Part shown: positions 33,161 through 45,267 of the stretch, piece by piece
How the letters are laid out: each line of letters starts with the position of its first letter
Position numbering within the stretch: the first letter of the stretch is position 1
Source: Sycobia sp. Sy_11
Lineage: Eukaryota; Arthropoda; Insecta; Hymenoptera; Epichrysomallidae
Assembly (NCBI GenBank): GCA_018907035.1
Contig: JACCIC010000022.1
Span: 3,511,501-3,575,500 of the forward strand
DNA length: 64,000 nucleotides
Direction of reading: 5' to 3'
Made by a program: the position numbers and the translations under genes
The notes under the pieces: model-generated
The model's database searches: none
Told to the model about the DNA's origin: nothing
What the model saw: only the letters and a program-made list of their open reading frames with translations

Positions 33161-35719
33161 CTAAAGCTCTCTCTTCAAAATTTTCAATCGATTTTTATCT
33201 TATTTCCTATTGTGATGATAATTGTTCCTAAGTGAATTGCAAATTTTTTCATAGCGACGAAACTTTATATTTATAAACTTTTAAACAATAACACAATTAC
33301 ATCAAAGACTCCCCCCTCTCATAAAAAGTCAGACATGCGAAAATCCGTCATTTGTTTGAAATGTTCTCGTCGGATCACGCCTATTTTGCTCGTTCTTGTG
33401 GTAATGTACTAATTATTATCATACTAAAACGAATGCATGAAAAATGCATGTTCCGAAAAAGATGATTAATCAGAAAATGCCTTTTAAAAGCGAATTAAAT
33501 AATGTGCATACATTCGTTTTACGGAATAAAAATAAACTGAAATTCTCATTTATGATACCTTATTTTCCAAAACTTTTAACGCTATAGATTAAAAAATTAC
33601 ATAATTTTTTTCTTGTATGATTTTATTATGCTCTGTAAATATATTTTATAAAAAAATTAGCTCGCCCAAGCATTTACTTTTATTAAAATTTCACTAAATT
33701 TATTTTACCGTAAATTCTGTTCCCAGTTTGACCGCTTATTATAAATCTAGCTAAATATATGTGATATTGTACAGAATGTATAAACATTCAAAGAGTCTTG
33801 ACAAAAATACAATCTAAAGATAATTATGTTCCAATTTTAAGCTAGTTCACTGAAAGACCACCAGACTTCGATAATAATTCATTAATCACTTAAAGTAACA
33901 TTTGTAATGAAATTTGCATTAGCAAAATTAACAACAATCAAAAGAGCTCAATTGAATACTGTTATGCTTTAATCCACGTAAGTTCGTTTGAAGATTTGGT
34001 TTAACAATTCGCTTTTATTTAAATGGAAATTAAATTTATTCAATCAGAGTTGGTCCCTCTTAAATATTCCATCTAAGTTTATAATCAAATCGCTGGCCAG
34101 TTGCCATTCCCTTTATTAGTCTCTCCTTTGCGCCTTAATCTCTTCCTTTGTGCCTACGTCACTTTTTTCTACCTTGTTCCACAATATCTGTCTTTGACCG
34201 TTTTTTTTCGAATGCTAATACATTCGCACTGCTCTTTATAAAAAATGTTCTCTCTTGCGACATCGTCTTTTTTACGTTTTCATTGTCTTTTTACTGTTTT
34301 CTCTTTGTTTTACTATTTATCCACCTTTTAACGTCCAGCCAGTTTAATGCTTATTCCATGCACTCTTTCGCTCTTTTTTATCCTCAGACTCGACTCTTAT
34401 TCGGCTCGAAGTATCTGCTTACGCAGGTGACCTGACTCGTTTTATTCTTAGTCATCGTTACTCCTTTATTTTTGCCTTGGTCGCCTTCAATATCTACGTG
34501 CCCGGTTAAAATTAAACAAAAGATAAATAACCTTGAAGGTTATCGATAAGAAGAAAAAATATTAGAAGCATTCTTCAATTTCAATTTCTTGAGAAATTTT
34601 TTTGGAATCTGTAAGTTTTAATATAAAGAATACAATGTCTTGATTTGGTTGGCCAACAAGTATGAAAAATTTAAAAATAATATAAGTTGAAAGTAGCTTT
34701 GGCTGTCTCGTTAAAGCCAGAAAAAATTGAATTAAAGCGAGTCTTCAGCTGAGAAATTGCATAAAATCTATACCTAGCTTGACAATATGATTATATTTGC
34801 ACGTATATTATTTTAACTGCTTATTTATAGGTAAGTCTTATATTAGAAATTATGAAAAATTAAATAATTAGCTTATTTAAGTTGATTATAAGGAATAGGT
34901 TCTTCTTTGTGTGAAAACTAATTTTTGTTATTTAAATTCATGAAGAATTTGTACACTCATTTTAAAAATTCATGCTAGACTAAGGTAGTAGGTTGCAAAC
35001 AGTAGTGTTCAGTGAATTTTTATAATAGATGGATTAATTTAAAGATTGCTGGCCTGTATTTATTGGACTATCATCGATTTTTTAAATATCATATGAATTT
35101 TTCAAAATTTCTGAAAGAAAACTTTTTTCATACATCAAAATTTCTTTTTAGTCTTACTTAATTTTATCTGCAAATAATAACATTTCGATCAATTAGAACT
35201 TTCGGGAAAATTAAAATTTTGGCAGTTTTCGCATCACTCTATAATTAATGAATAAAAAAAATTCAAAATTCATAATTGAAAGGAAATCAATTTTATCACG
35301 TTAAAAAATATAGTTTTAGCTTTTTTTCAAACTACTAAATAATTTAATGTTCAAATTTTATGATGAATGATGGACAAATAATATCGATACCGCTGTTACG
35401 AAACTGGATGTGTGTTTGGTACCTTTTGACAAATAAGGAAAAAGTTTAGAATAATAAATGTTTCAAGAAGAATTTCTATTGCATTAGCCAACTGCACAGT
35501 TATTTCAAGAGGTTCGAGTGAAAAAAAGCATGAAATTTCACAGAAATCTAAAGAAATTTCGATCACTCTCCCGCTCTTCAAAATGACATTCTTGCCTATG
35601 AATATCTAAACTGTTCATAAAACTAAAGCACGATCGAGACTATGCTTTTCATGTATGTACAACTGGATGCGGTATAAAAGTTGAGTTTCTTTCAATAAAT
35701 CAGAAACTAATTCGCGTAA
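33161..35719. other. AT-rich DNA, no feature seen
   Basis: A pyrimidine-rich stretch on the + strand occupies 34110-34430; its 95-codon ORF (34148-34435) is Phe/Leu/Ser-rich and taken as non-coding. No arrays. Confidence 0.5.
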
Positions 35720-36060
35720 AAACAAAATTACCGCGTCATATATCGTGGCATACAGGGCATCGGTTACCCCAAGGCAGCATTGACCATGATGAATGTTTGG
35801 TGGTGCGCGTATCGCTTTCGAGCTATGCCGGGCTCCGATCGTTTATAGATGCCACGGGAAATGGCACGTACTAGATTATCGCGATCGTCCGCTCATCGAT
35901 CGCGGCCATTCGGAATTCGTGCATCACCAGTCGATCATTCTGAGCGCGCGCTTTTATCTAAATGCCGATAGCGCCATGGGGATTTGTTTGTGCGAGTGTG
36001 ATGCGCGAAACATCGGTCTAGTATTGCCTAACGGAGGGACTTGAGCATCTCTGCGCGGCA
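35720..36060. promoter_or_regulatory. Candidate regulatory island with inverted repeat
   Basis: Balanced, repeat-free sequence rich in CG-containing palindromes. The arms CGCGATCG (35880-35887) and CGATCGCG (35897-35904) form an exact inverted repeat around a 9-base spacer. A shorter GCCA/TGGC pair lies just before it. The + strand ORF at 35793-36044 has 83 codons without a recognisable domain, so coding is possible but unsupported. Confidence 0.3.
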
Positions 36061-37020
36061 AATGACAAAATTTCGGGAATGGCCACAGGTGGCGAGAACA
36101 TAAAAATAACCGTGTTAAATTTTAATTTTTGATTTGTGATTCGTAGATTGTAGACAAATTGAAATTGAATAAAAATACATTGCAATGGTTGAAGAATGTT
36201 TAGATGCCGATTGCATGCGGAAAGACATATGGGAAGAAAGTCAATTCGAAGTAGTATGTCAAAGGGTAAAAATCAATGTGGATATTTAATGCATTGGAAT
36301 CAGAGGAAAGAAAAGAATGAAACCCCAATTGGACGGTAAATCCAGTAATGCGATATTCAATTTTTAATGCTGAGTATATAAAATATTTTTGTTTTAAAGA
36401 ATATTATATGTTTCTATACATATTCTATATATTAAATTATTGCGATTTTTTTGATCTGTAAAAATAGTTTCTTACACGTATAATAGATTTCAAATTAGTT
36501 TTATCTTCACGAGGACAATTTAAGATAGATATAAAATTATTTTTATCCAAATCGAACTTTCTGTTCCAATTATGTAAATTTATATATTCTCTGAAAAGGA
36601 TTACCATACTCCTCTTAACCATTATTATTTTAATAAACTTAATTGTTTGAATTTATCAACCGTCAGTAGCATCATGTTTCAGAAGAAAAAAGTTTCTGTT
36701 AAAATTTAGTTCAGATACAAGAATTACAAATAGAATAAAGACAAAATCGATTAGTAAATAATTGAATTAATGTTACTTTGTGAACTTACTTTGGAGGTCA
36801 TTGGTATAATTTCGCTCAATCTGCACAAAATTTGTTATGTATATTGGTTCATTTCATATGAGAATTTTCATTCATATCGATTTAATTGGTAAAAAATCAA
36901 ATCAATTACATATGCTAAGTTGCAGAATAAAATAAAAGAATTGTAACAAGTAATGGATTAATCGACTTTGAAAATTTATCTATTTCTTTTCAATTGGTAT
37001 TATAAATCCGATGAAGTCGG
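36061..37020. other. AT-rich DNA, no feature seen
   Basis: No gene, array or transposon motif recognised. Confidence 0.55.
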
Positions 37021-37056
37021 AGATAGCTAGATAGCTAGATAGATCGATAGATAGAT

Positions 37057-37142
<86 letters not shown>
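37021..37142. repeat. (GATA)n grading into (GA)n
   Basis: GATA/GCTA units at 37021-37065 pass into about 75 bases of GA with one ATA interruption. Confidence 0.95.
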
Positions 37143-37146
<4 letters not shown>

Positions 37147-37483
37147 GGGAAAGAAAAACAGTCTGCAAAGTAATATTTGCCTCAGTGATTATTATAGATC
37201 TTAGATCTGAGCTGATAATCCACTGAGTTTTACTGCATAAAAGTACTTGAACCGCATTTCGTTTCTTTAAGGGCACACTTGAATATTGGAAGTTTTATTC
37301 GAGCTTGCAAGTACTTTAAAAATAATATTGCGAATATTTGAGAGCAGTTTTTATATTTTGCGTATAAATATGTCCTATTTAATATTATCTGTAATTACGA
37401 CAATCGAGACGATGGTCAGCATGATCGTTCAACATAATAATATATTTTATATGAAATACGGGAGAGTATTTAAAGTATCCATT

Positions 37484-37486
<3 letters not shown>
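37143..37486. other. Unique AT-rich spacer between arrays
   Basis: No gene or element seen. Confidence 0.5.
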
Positions 37487-37530
<44 letters not shown>

Positions 37531-37633
37531 ATCTCTATCTCTCTCTCTCTATCTCTCTCTCTCTCTCTATCTCTCTATCTCTCTCTATCTTTCTCTCTCT
37601 ATCTTCTCTCTCTATCTTTCTCTCTCTCTCTCT

Positions 37634-37688
<55 letters not shown>

Positions 37689-37689
37689 T
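37487..37689. repeat. Compound (CT)n/(CTAT)n-(TA)n microsatellite
   Basis: About 150 bases of CT interrupted by CTAT, TTTCT and ATCTT variants, then about 50 bases of TA from 37637 with one CA variant. Confidence 0.95.
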
Positions 37690-37736
37690 TATTCTCTATA
37701 TATCAGTAATTCTCATTACGTGAAATAAATAGTTGT

Positions 37737-37738
<2 letters not shown>

Positions 37739-37790
<52 letters not shown>
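37739..37790. repeat. (AT)n microsatellite
   Basis: About 52 bases of AT dinucleotides. Confidence 0.97.
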
Positions 37791-37792
<2 letters not shown>

Positions 37793-37799
37793 CCAATAA

Positions 37800-38152
37800 C
37801 CAATAGCTATCTCGTAGCCAATTAATTGCGCACATTGAACGGGAGCACTTATATTGATGGCCCCCGACAAGACTCATTCGAAAACATCAATTTCTACGCG
37901 CTTTGCTTAACACGAGATGGAAAATTGTCGGCCGATACAATTGTCGCCCCATTCCCTCCTCCATTCTCCATGCCACGCCCTCGTGATTCCGTTGTATTCG
38001 GTCCGTATAAGCGCCTTTTCCCGCACATCTTCTAGGGGTGGATTTATTAAATATATACGAGACGCGGCGAGATCTCTCAACAGGATTACGGCCGACTATG
38101 ACGAGGGACGAGGGACTTCCTGGGCAATCTTGGACCAATTTCCTACACGCAT

Positions 38153-38154
<2 letters not shown>
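37800..38154. other. GC-richer unique patch
   Basis: Sequence without repeats between two (AT)n arrays. Short ORFs on both strands have no domain. Confidence 0.3.

Positions 38155-38218
<64 letters not shown>
38155..38218. repeat. (TA)n microsatellite
   Basis: About 64 bases of TA with one TACATA interruption. Confidence 0.95.
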
Positions 38219-39420
38219 AACTAAGCGAGAGCAGGGATATGTAAATGCTAAGTTAAGCCATGGATTTGGAGAATCGCCTGCCGGTACTTATACATCTATA
38301 TGGCTCATTGGCCGACTTCCGACTTCGATGGTGTAACTGATGCGCTGGCGATGGACGGGGTGGGGGTGGGAGTCGAGGCTGGTGGGTGTCCAAATTCGAT
38401 CTCGCGCGACTGCTTTCTTGTCCCGCTGGCATATCTCTGTCGCTTCTCGTTCGCTCGTTAACGTTTTTCATCTCTCCGCGCATCGGTGAGCCGCGTAAAT
38501 ATATTTCCAAGCGGGCATGGCGCCGCGCTATCCCCCTCCTCTTACCGCGGTAATGCGACCCCATCCATACGCGTTACCCTTCCCGCGCTGGCGTTCTCGT
38601 TAAAGTAATGGTCGTGAAATTCGAACGGAAAGCGTTTAAATTAACGAAAGGGCCGTAAAGTATGCGTACAACGCATAATACGTATGCAAGAGATTGGAGA
38701 TATCGGCGGTAAGAGCGAGGGGGAAAAATTAAAATGCGAACCCGTATGTAGCGAGATTTCAGAGAGAAAGAGAGAAAGAGGTAAACGTTCATTTTGACTC
38801 AATTTCTAATCTGACTGGCATCAATTGCTGTTGTTCGCCTATCGCGAATAACATTATCGCTTTGTTTTTACTTGAGCGCGACAATTATAACTGTTTAACC
38901 ATTCATGGGCATTTCCCGTAAATTTATCATTGCTTTAATTTAATATTTTACGATCTTGATGGGCTTCAGCTCGCGAATTAATTATGATATGGACTATAAA
39001 TTGCGAGATAAACCCACCTCCAGCGTCTCCATTGTGCGCTATAATTCTCATTAAAATTCATCTTTAAGACATTATGCGGCTATTAACGGACTTAAGATTC
39101 GTGATAATATATAGTCGGCTCAAATTAGATATAATGCATTAATCTTGGATGAACATTTTTCTCGGCCAATTTGATTCGGAGGGAATATTTTCATAAATAT
39201 AAAAATTTATTCGATTGCCTCGGAATTAGTGAGGGCAAATTTTACGTTTACTGAATGCTTCCATAAAATGTACAGATTTTTCTTGTCTCTTAGACTGGCA
39301 AGAACTGTCAATAAATTGCGTTCGACGTTTTTTTGTATTTTTAATCCATTGGACTTTCATCATCCCTAATTAGTTTCTTGAATTTAATTCATCCCTAGCA
39401 ACGATTTACGCCTGATACAT
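38219..39420. promoter_or_regulatory. Long repeat-free candidate regulatory block
   Basis: The first 350 bases are GC-rich (GGGGTGGGGG near 38360). From about 38580 the sequence becomes balanced and unusually rich in homeodomain-type cores (AATTAATTATG near 38979, several TAAAGT and TTTAAT boxes) with few repeats and no long ORF. This texture is typical of conserved non-coding regulatory DNA in developmental loci. The call is by texture only, with no alignment behind it. Confidence 0.35.
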
Positions 39421-39880
39421 TCAAGGATGAACGAATAAAATTACAAAGTATCTAAAATTGTTAAAGGACTTTTTCATCGTGTATTATAATTTTTATTTAT
39501 ATTATTTTTTATATAAAAAATACTTTAATAAATAATAAAGTTGTAATTCTAGAAATTATAAATTTTTACGCTTAACGTATAAAGTTATATCTCACGTGCA
39601 CTATAAACAATACATTGAATGCACAGGTAACCTAGCTGCTCGCACAGACACGCACAGACCTCCATCCTCACTCGATCGCTACCAGATCAATTCTGCTCGC
39701 GTTCTCCTTATTGCTTCGCCTCATGCGCACCTGTATGCCCTTAATCTCCTTTACCTGTCCCAACTTGATAATCCCCCAAACTCCCCTGCATGTTCTGCAC
39801 GTAGTCGCTCGCTCAACTAAGCTTCAGAAATATACGCAAACCGTTACAATTACGTTACAATATATCGAGTTCCCGCTTAC
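39421..39880. other. Mixed AT-rich then C-rich sequence
   Basis: AT-rich to 39590, then C-rich on the + strand to 39835. If the exon at 39881-39948 is real, this is its intron and the next exon would lie here or further left. A weak acceptor/donor pair on the - strand near 39780-39816 could frame a short exon, but nothing confirms it. Confidence 0.25.
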
Positions 39881-39948
39881 CAGCCTCCGCCAGGGCAAAG
39901 AGAATAACTCCAAAGAGAATTTGCGTGAAAAATATTTTAGATAATTTG
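39881..39948 (-). CDS. Possible signal-peptide exon of an unknown secreted protein
   Basis: The - strand reads KLSKIFFTQILFGVILFALA followed by EA and a split Gly, then a strong donor G|GTAAGCG (GT at 39879-39880, phase 1). The hydrophobic core and small-residue AEA end look like an insect secretion signal. A plausible acceptor ends at CAATCAAG (AG at 39949-39950). No ATG lies in this segment, so a short upstream exon carrying the start would be needed, as is common in insect secreted and cuticular protein genes. No downstream exon was recognised. It may be chance. Confidence 0.25.
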
Positions 39949-40379
39949 CTTGATTGCAATGTAAAAAATTATTCCTTATGACACGCTTATTTCGTTATAA
40001 ATATGAAGAAATTTGCAGTTTGCGTGTATTTTCAAAATTTAAAGTTCCAGTGACAACTTATACTTCATAACTTTTATTGATAATAATATCAAATGATCTT
40101 GATAGGTTGATGGTTCAGCTTTAAAACGAGACCCTATGGACCTACAATTCGTTGTAGAGTCGAAGTTGCAAGGCTAGCAGTGAACAAAGCGCATTTATCT
40201 TTTGATCTATAGAGAAAAGTAAAAAAAGTTTTGGCGTCGTTCTTGAAATATCGATTTGATTAAAAATTTATGAACGCCAAAAAATATTCAAGCAAGAATT
40301 TCGTTTATCAATGGGCTTCCTCTCGAAATTCGAACTTAATTGAATCTGATAATTGTAAATCATCTAATCGGCTATCTAA
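39949..40379. other. AT-rich DNA, no feature seen
   Basis: No gene or array recognised; no clear upstream exon for the candidate at 39881. Confidence 0.45.
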
Positions 40380-40900
40380 AGACCCATGTTAGAACGTAAG
40401 AACTTTGCGCCCGAGGCCTATAGTCGCGCGTCGAATACAGGGACTCCTCGTTCGTCACCTTCTCGAGCCGCGGGGCCGAAGCCGAAAACTCTCGGAACGT
40501 CCTGGCGGATGGTTAACATGGCGTGCGAAATAGCTCGCAAAGAGGGCCATCGATTTTTTGCGCCCCCCCCCCGTCCCCAACTCCACTCCATCTCGCGCTC
40601 GTTTGCGTATATGGCAGTCGTGCGTGTGAAATAGGGAAGGCCAGTCCGTCGTTGGGACGAGTGCGAGCGAGCGCGAGGCGGGGTCTTCAATCGTCGAGGC
40701 CGCATCAGCGTTTGTTGGAAAGCGCTCCTTACCTCTCCGTGGCGAAACGCGGACTGGAGTCGAGTGTTGAAAACGCGGACTCGGATTGTGTATCACATGT
40801 AAATGACGAAATTGTACGCAATGTATCTTTGGCTGCGAGGAGGGGATGATGGAAGTGTTGGACGAGGGGTATCGTCACAAGCCCATTAGGGTGAAGTGCG
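40380..40900. other. GC/CpG-rich island
   Basis: CpG-rich with a C-run at 40563-40572. Frames are open on both strands with Arg/Ser/Pro-rich products and no domain. Promoter or regulatory island possible. Confidence 0.35.
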
Positions 40901-42780
40901 TATATTATTAAGGAAAATAAGAGGGTATAAATAGATCCCTGTGCCTGTATATAGAAAAATTCGAATGAAGTAGATCATTCTTTATAAAATTAGTGGATTA
41001 CTTACAATTATAAATGAGTTCAAATTTTTTTTTGTAATTCCAAAGAGATGCTCGAATCTGTATGAAAGGCTGAAATTACATTCAATGACATTACAAAAAA
41101 AAGAATATAATGCCCAGGATATTTTTACGAGCAAAACATTGTTGCAATGTGTTTCGCTAAAATAATATTCTTTCCGTTAATCAATATAAATTTCATAGTA
41201 ACTCGTTGATGTTATATTAGTAGGAAATAAAATCAGCTTGGCTTGAAACTGACTCGTCTAAAAAATTTATAATTTCATTTTACTTCAATTTATGAAGGGA
41301 ACAAACTTATGAACGAAAATCAACAATAAAATAAAATTGCTTACGGAAAAGGTTGCGTATTAATTTAAAGCTACGGGATATTGATCATAAAAAATGTTAG
41401 GTCACTTGGAAATAATTTATCGTTAATTTTTAGTTATCGTTGATTAATCGACTATATAAATTCATAAACTTTCATTGAAAAATAATTAAGTACAAAATGT
41501 TTTCGTAACTTTAGTAATAAAAAAATGAATTAGTAGTCCAATTTAAAAAATCACTTAGCAAAATTCACGTTATACATATACGTACTAAGTTATACTTATT
41601 AGGTTCAGATTACGTATAATGAAAAATTTTTCGAATTTTTAGAGTAAAAGTGCTCTTGAACTCTTGCCGTTTGTTTTTCCTTTGAGTCTTGTATTAAACT
41701 ACATATTTGGTACTTTTATCCAGTTTTAACTAAATATATTTTGTTACATATTTGTTTCAATTATATACAAGCGAAAATATATAGAAATGGTTTCTATGAG
41801 CTATCACGGCAGAAGCAAAAACTTCTAATTTATGCTTTTACATACTTTTACTGTTTCGTAAAATTCTCCTGCGTTCATAAATTATTTCTCAAAATAAAAA
41901 AAGGTTGAAAATAATTATAGTTTAAAATTAGTTTGAAAAACTTGGAAGACATATGTAATAAGTTGGAAATATAAATGAACCAAAAGGGCGATTTCTAACA
42001 AAAGAACAAAAAGTTTTTTTTTATTAATCATGGAAACGAGTAAAAGTGAAACTGAAAAACAATGTGAATTGTTAAAACTCTGAAGTATTAGCTAATAACT
42101 ATCAGCTAAGGTAATATATTCTTATAGAATTAAAAAATACGCAATGGAATTAAAAAAAATTAAAACAAATAATATCATTAATAAATAAATATTTTGATAG
42201 TTTAATGATCAATTGAAACTAAAACATAGACAAATTCTCACGTCTAAACTTCATTTTGGTGCTACTGTTCAAAAATCAACCCAGACCGTACGGCTAAAAA
42301 AAATCAAATACTGATTTTCAATCTTCCAATATTCTGTAATATCTGTAATTTTTTTATTTGTTGTTACACTGTAACAGTTCGATTCAATAAATATTGGTAT
42401 TTTCAGTCAATTTCGTCAGTTTTTTCACCAGTATATACCAGAACATTCAAATAAAAACGAGCATTTGCGATGTTTATTTAGGAAATATACCGTGTCAGAA
42501 AGAATAAAGCGAAACAAATCGGTAACAGTATTTATTGTCGTAATACATAGCAACTATGATTCCAATGTTTATCTTAAGCAAATAATTCAGTTACAACAAA
42601 TCCTATCGAATTTTGTTTTTTTGAACTACGCTTTATATCCCAACCAAGTTCCACTACTGTTTACTTTGGTTTATATGTTTCTTACTTAAGTCAAGTACAA
42701 CAGGTTATCATTCTACTAATAGTCAAATGGTGAAAAACAAGCCTAACTTAACGAATGACACGATCGGTGTCTTTGTTCTC
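40901..42780. other. AT-rich DNA, no feature seen
   Basis: No gene, array or transposon motif recognised. The + strand ORF at 42465-42689 is short and AT-driven. Confidence 0.55.
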
Positions 42781-43270
42781 CTCCTGTTCTAAAATACTTT
42801 GCTTTTGCTGTTGCAATACGAATCTGTCAAGAAATGTCTCTCATCGGAATCTATATAACACACATCTTTAATAATGACGAGCCCTGGTACAGAAGTTATA
42901 AATAAGCCGCACGTAAGGAAAAAAAAAACCCTCGTCGTCCGTCGACTAGAAATAATAATGAAAAACGAGCAGCCCACCGATTCGACGCGAAGAATTCTAT
43001 GTCTGTCACTGTGGGAGGGTTGCTGTCGTACGCGTGTATACGTTTTGTTTGTTTGCTCGTTTTCGAATCTCAACGTTCAGCTTTAGTCGGGGCGTGCCTG
43101 TTATACAATAGCTATGTACGGATACTTCGCTCTTAATCCATCTCTGCCGGCGATCGAAAACAGTTTGCTCGCTCTGAGAGATACACAGAAGAAAACATAA
43201 TAACGAAACAGCTCGGGATGACGGAGCGTTAATTATCTAGAAAGTACCCAATACCCAGATCTCTTTGGAA
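42781..43270. other. Balanced, repeat-free island
   Basis: Unique sequence with CpG-containing motifs (GTCGACTAG, GCCGGCGATCG). ORFs on both strands (42789-43073, 42874-43086) show no domain. Possible regulatory element. Confidence 0.3.
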
Positions 43271-43985
43271 ACAAAATGTTTTAAGCGTGATTTTAATGAA
43301 TTTAAAGAATTCTGTGTTTATAATGTTATTTTAGTAATATAAACTTAAGACATTTTACCAATGTTTTCAAAAAAAAAAACCGTTTTACCGTGGAGTTAGA
43401 TATACTCAAATCCTATACACCAACAGATCTATAGTCCAGCAATATATCCATAATATTATATGTTACATAGCCTATGAAATAGCTTTCTGAACAAAGTCAG
43501 GTACTGAGAACAGATGCAGCGAGGAAAAGAGACCTTAACTCGGATTCGTGTAAGCAACGTATTCTTTTGTAAAACCAGAGATAAATAATTAATGAAAGAT
43601 GGATTTATCATAATGCAAATTGTCAATAGCTTGATTCTTCCAATAGCCAACTATTATGACTTTAGTCTAAATATTATATAAACAAATAACATTTTATCTA
43701 GTAAAAGTTTGTTTAAGGAACAACGATCGATTTGAACAAAAAAGATCTAAGTATTCATTTTTCTTATATTTATATATAATGCATACAGTTTAGGATTATT
43801 AAGTATACTAGATTTGTTAATTTAATCAAATATCTGAGACATTCATATACTTCTTTTCATTTTATATAAAATTTGCAACTTACTTATAATAGTCTAATTT
43901 TTTTTTATCTGTACAACTACATTGTTCTGACCTTTTACGATGGTGACAATATATATTTAATATAGAAGTGTACCTTTTATATCTT
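43271..43985. other. AT-rich DNA, no feature seen
   Basis: No gene or array recognised. Confidence 0.55.
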
Positions 43986-44055
43986 AAATCTCTTCTGGTG
44001 AGCTTTCGAATTCGGTCGTAAGCACGAGACAATTATGGGACGAGTACCGAAAGTC

Positions 44056-44058
<3 letters not shown>

Positions 44059-44086
<28 letters not shown>
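44059..44086. repeat. Short (GA)n microsatellite
   Basis: 28 bases of AG dinucleotides. Confidence 0.93.
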
Positions 44087-44119
44087 CCAAGCCGTATTAG
44101 TGCAATTCCTTGACTTCCT

Positions 44120-44360
44120 CAATTAACTCAGAGTTCCTATTACTCCAGAGCTATGCGAGAGAGGAGAAATAATCGACAATTGCGCGCGCCCCACAACAAG
44201 CTCCGAAAGTTCGACACTAAAGGGGGTGTTGCACACAAATTGACAAGTATCGCCTATGGGGCGCGCCCGAGCGCCAACGCAGTTGGCATAGCCTTTGTAT
44301 TGGGCGATTTTGCTTTTTTGATTGCAGGCGAGAGTATGATTTTTTGAATAGTTCGCGATG
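44120..44360. promoter_or_regulatory. Candidate regulatory island
   Basis: Unique sequence with AATCGACAATTGCGCGCG, GGGGCGCGCCC (an 11-base stretch including the GGCGCGCC palindrome) and CCAACGCAGTTGG, itself an inverted repeat (CCAAC/GTTGG). ORFs on both strands lack a domain. Confidence 0.3.
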
Positions 44361-44850
44361 GCTAATTTCGAATCGAACAGCTGAATATTATTTTTTTCTA
44401 CATGCGAGCAAGCAATTTTTCTAACGTTGCACAATAGCCAATTTAATCGTGCCGTATAAAAATAAAATCCAGACCAATGTCACGCTAATAAATGTCGAAT
44501 TTAAGAATATTATTTTATTCTGGTTTAAAATATTATCCCAACAGGGTCATTATCATATCCTGACATGATTGATTAAAATCAAAAAATTATTTAAATAACT
44601 TTATATAATTATAATATAACTATATATAACTAATACTTTTTATTTTATTTAAATTTGTTTCAAATGTTTCAGTGGCAATATACGCGTGATATTCAGATTT
44701 ACTGGTAGAAAGTTCGATTTACATAATAAATTTCCATTATTGACGAACTGCGCATTGATATTTTATATAAAATATCCGACACTAATAGAATTTATTTTCC
44801 TCATTACAATGTACACTTCAATAAATTTGAGAAAAATTTAATTTTAATTT
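44361..44850. other. AT-rich DNA, no feature seen
   Basis: No gene or array recognised. Confidence 0.55.
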
Positions 44851-45213
44851 ATGTGATTTTTATACCGCTAACGACGATTTCCATAAATCAACGATTATTC
44901 GTAAATCACGTTCTACACAGATATCGCAGTCGGTGTCGCAGAATTGTTGATGATGCGATCGCGTGAGTCCAAATAAAATACCCTCCTCGGTAGCTGATGC
45001 TTGACCCTTTCCTCCTTTTTTTCTCTCCTCGTTAACGCGCAACAACGCGTCGCTCCATCAGTGGAAGATTAATGCGCCGTATTATGATTGAAAAGAAGCG
45101 GCGCGCTTGAATAATTATAGATCACAACGCCCCGTCTCCGAGAGTCGAGGAAGTACGCGTCAGCTGCCGCACCGGATCGTCTGCTGCAACGGAGCTTTTT
45201 CTTGCTGAGAGCG

Positions 45214-45215
<2 letters not shown>
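44851..45215. other. GC-richer unique island
   Basis: Repeat-free sequence with CpG motifs (CGCGCAACAACGCG near 45036, GCGGCGCGC near 45098) leading into a (GA)n array. No gene seen. Confidence 0.3.

Positions 45216-45264
<49 letters not shown>
45216..45264. repeat. (GA)n microsatellite
   Basis: 49 bases of GA dinucleotides. Confidence 0.95.

Positions 45265-45267
<3 letters not shown>

Noticed and set aside
34981..35020. let-7-like sequence (TAAGGTAGTAGGTTGCAAAC)
   Set aside because: It differs from let-7 in the seed (TAAGG for TGAGG) and after the GGTTG block, and no complementary star arm follows within about 80 bases, so no precursor hairpin is supported.
39881..39948. Signal-peptide-like exon as the first Calx exon
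   Set aside because: The large exon for the exchanger's N-terminal helices and CBD1 would have to lie between it and 10.4 kb, and no such ORF exists there.
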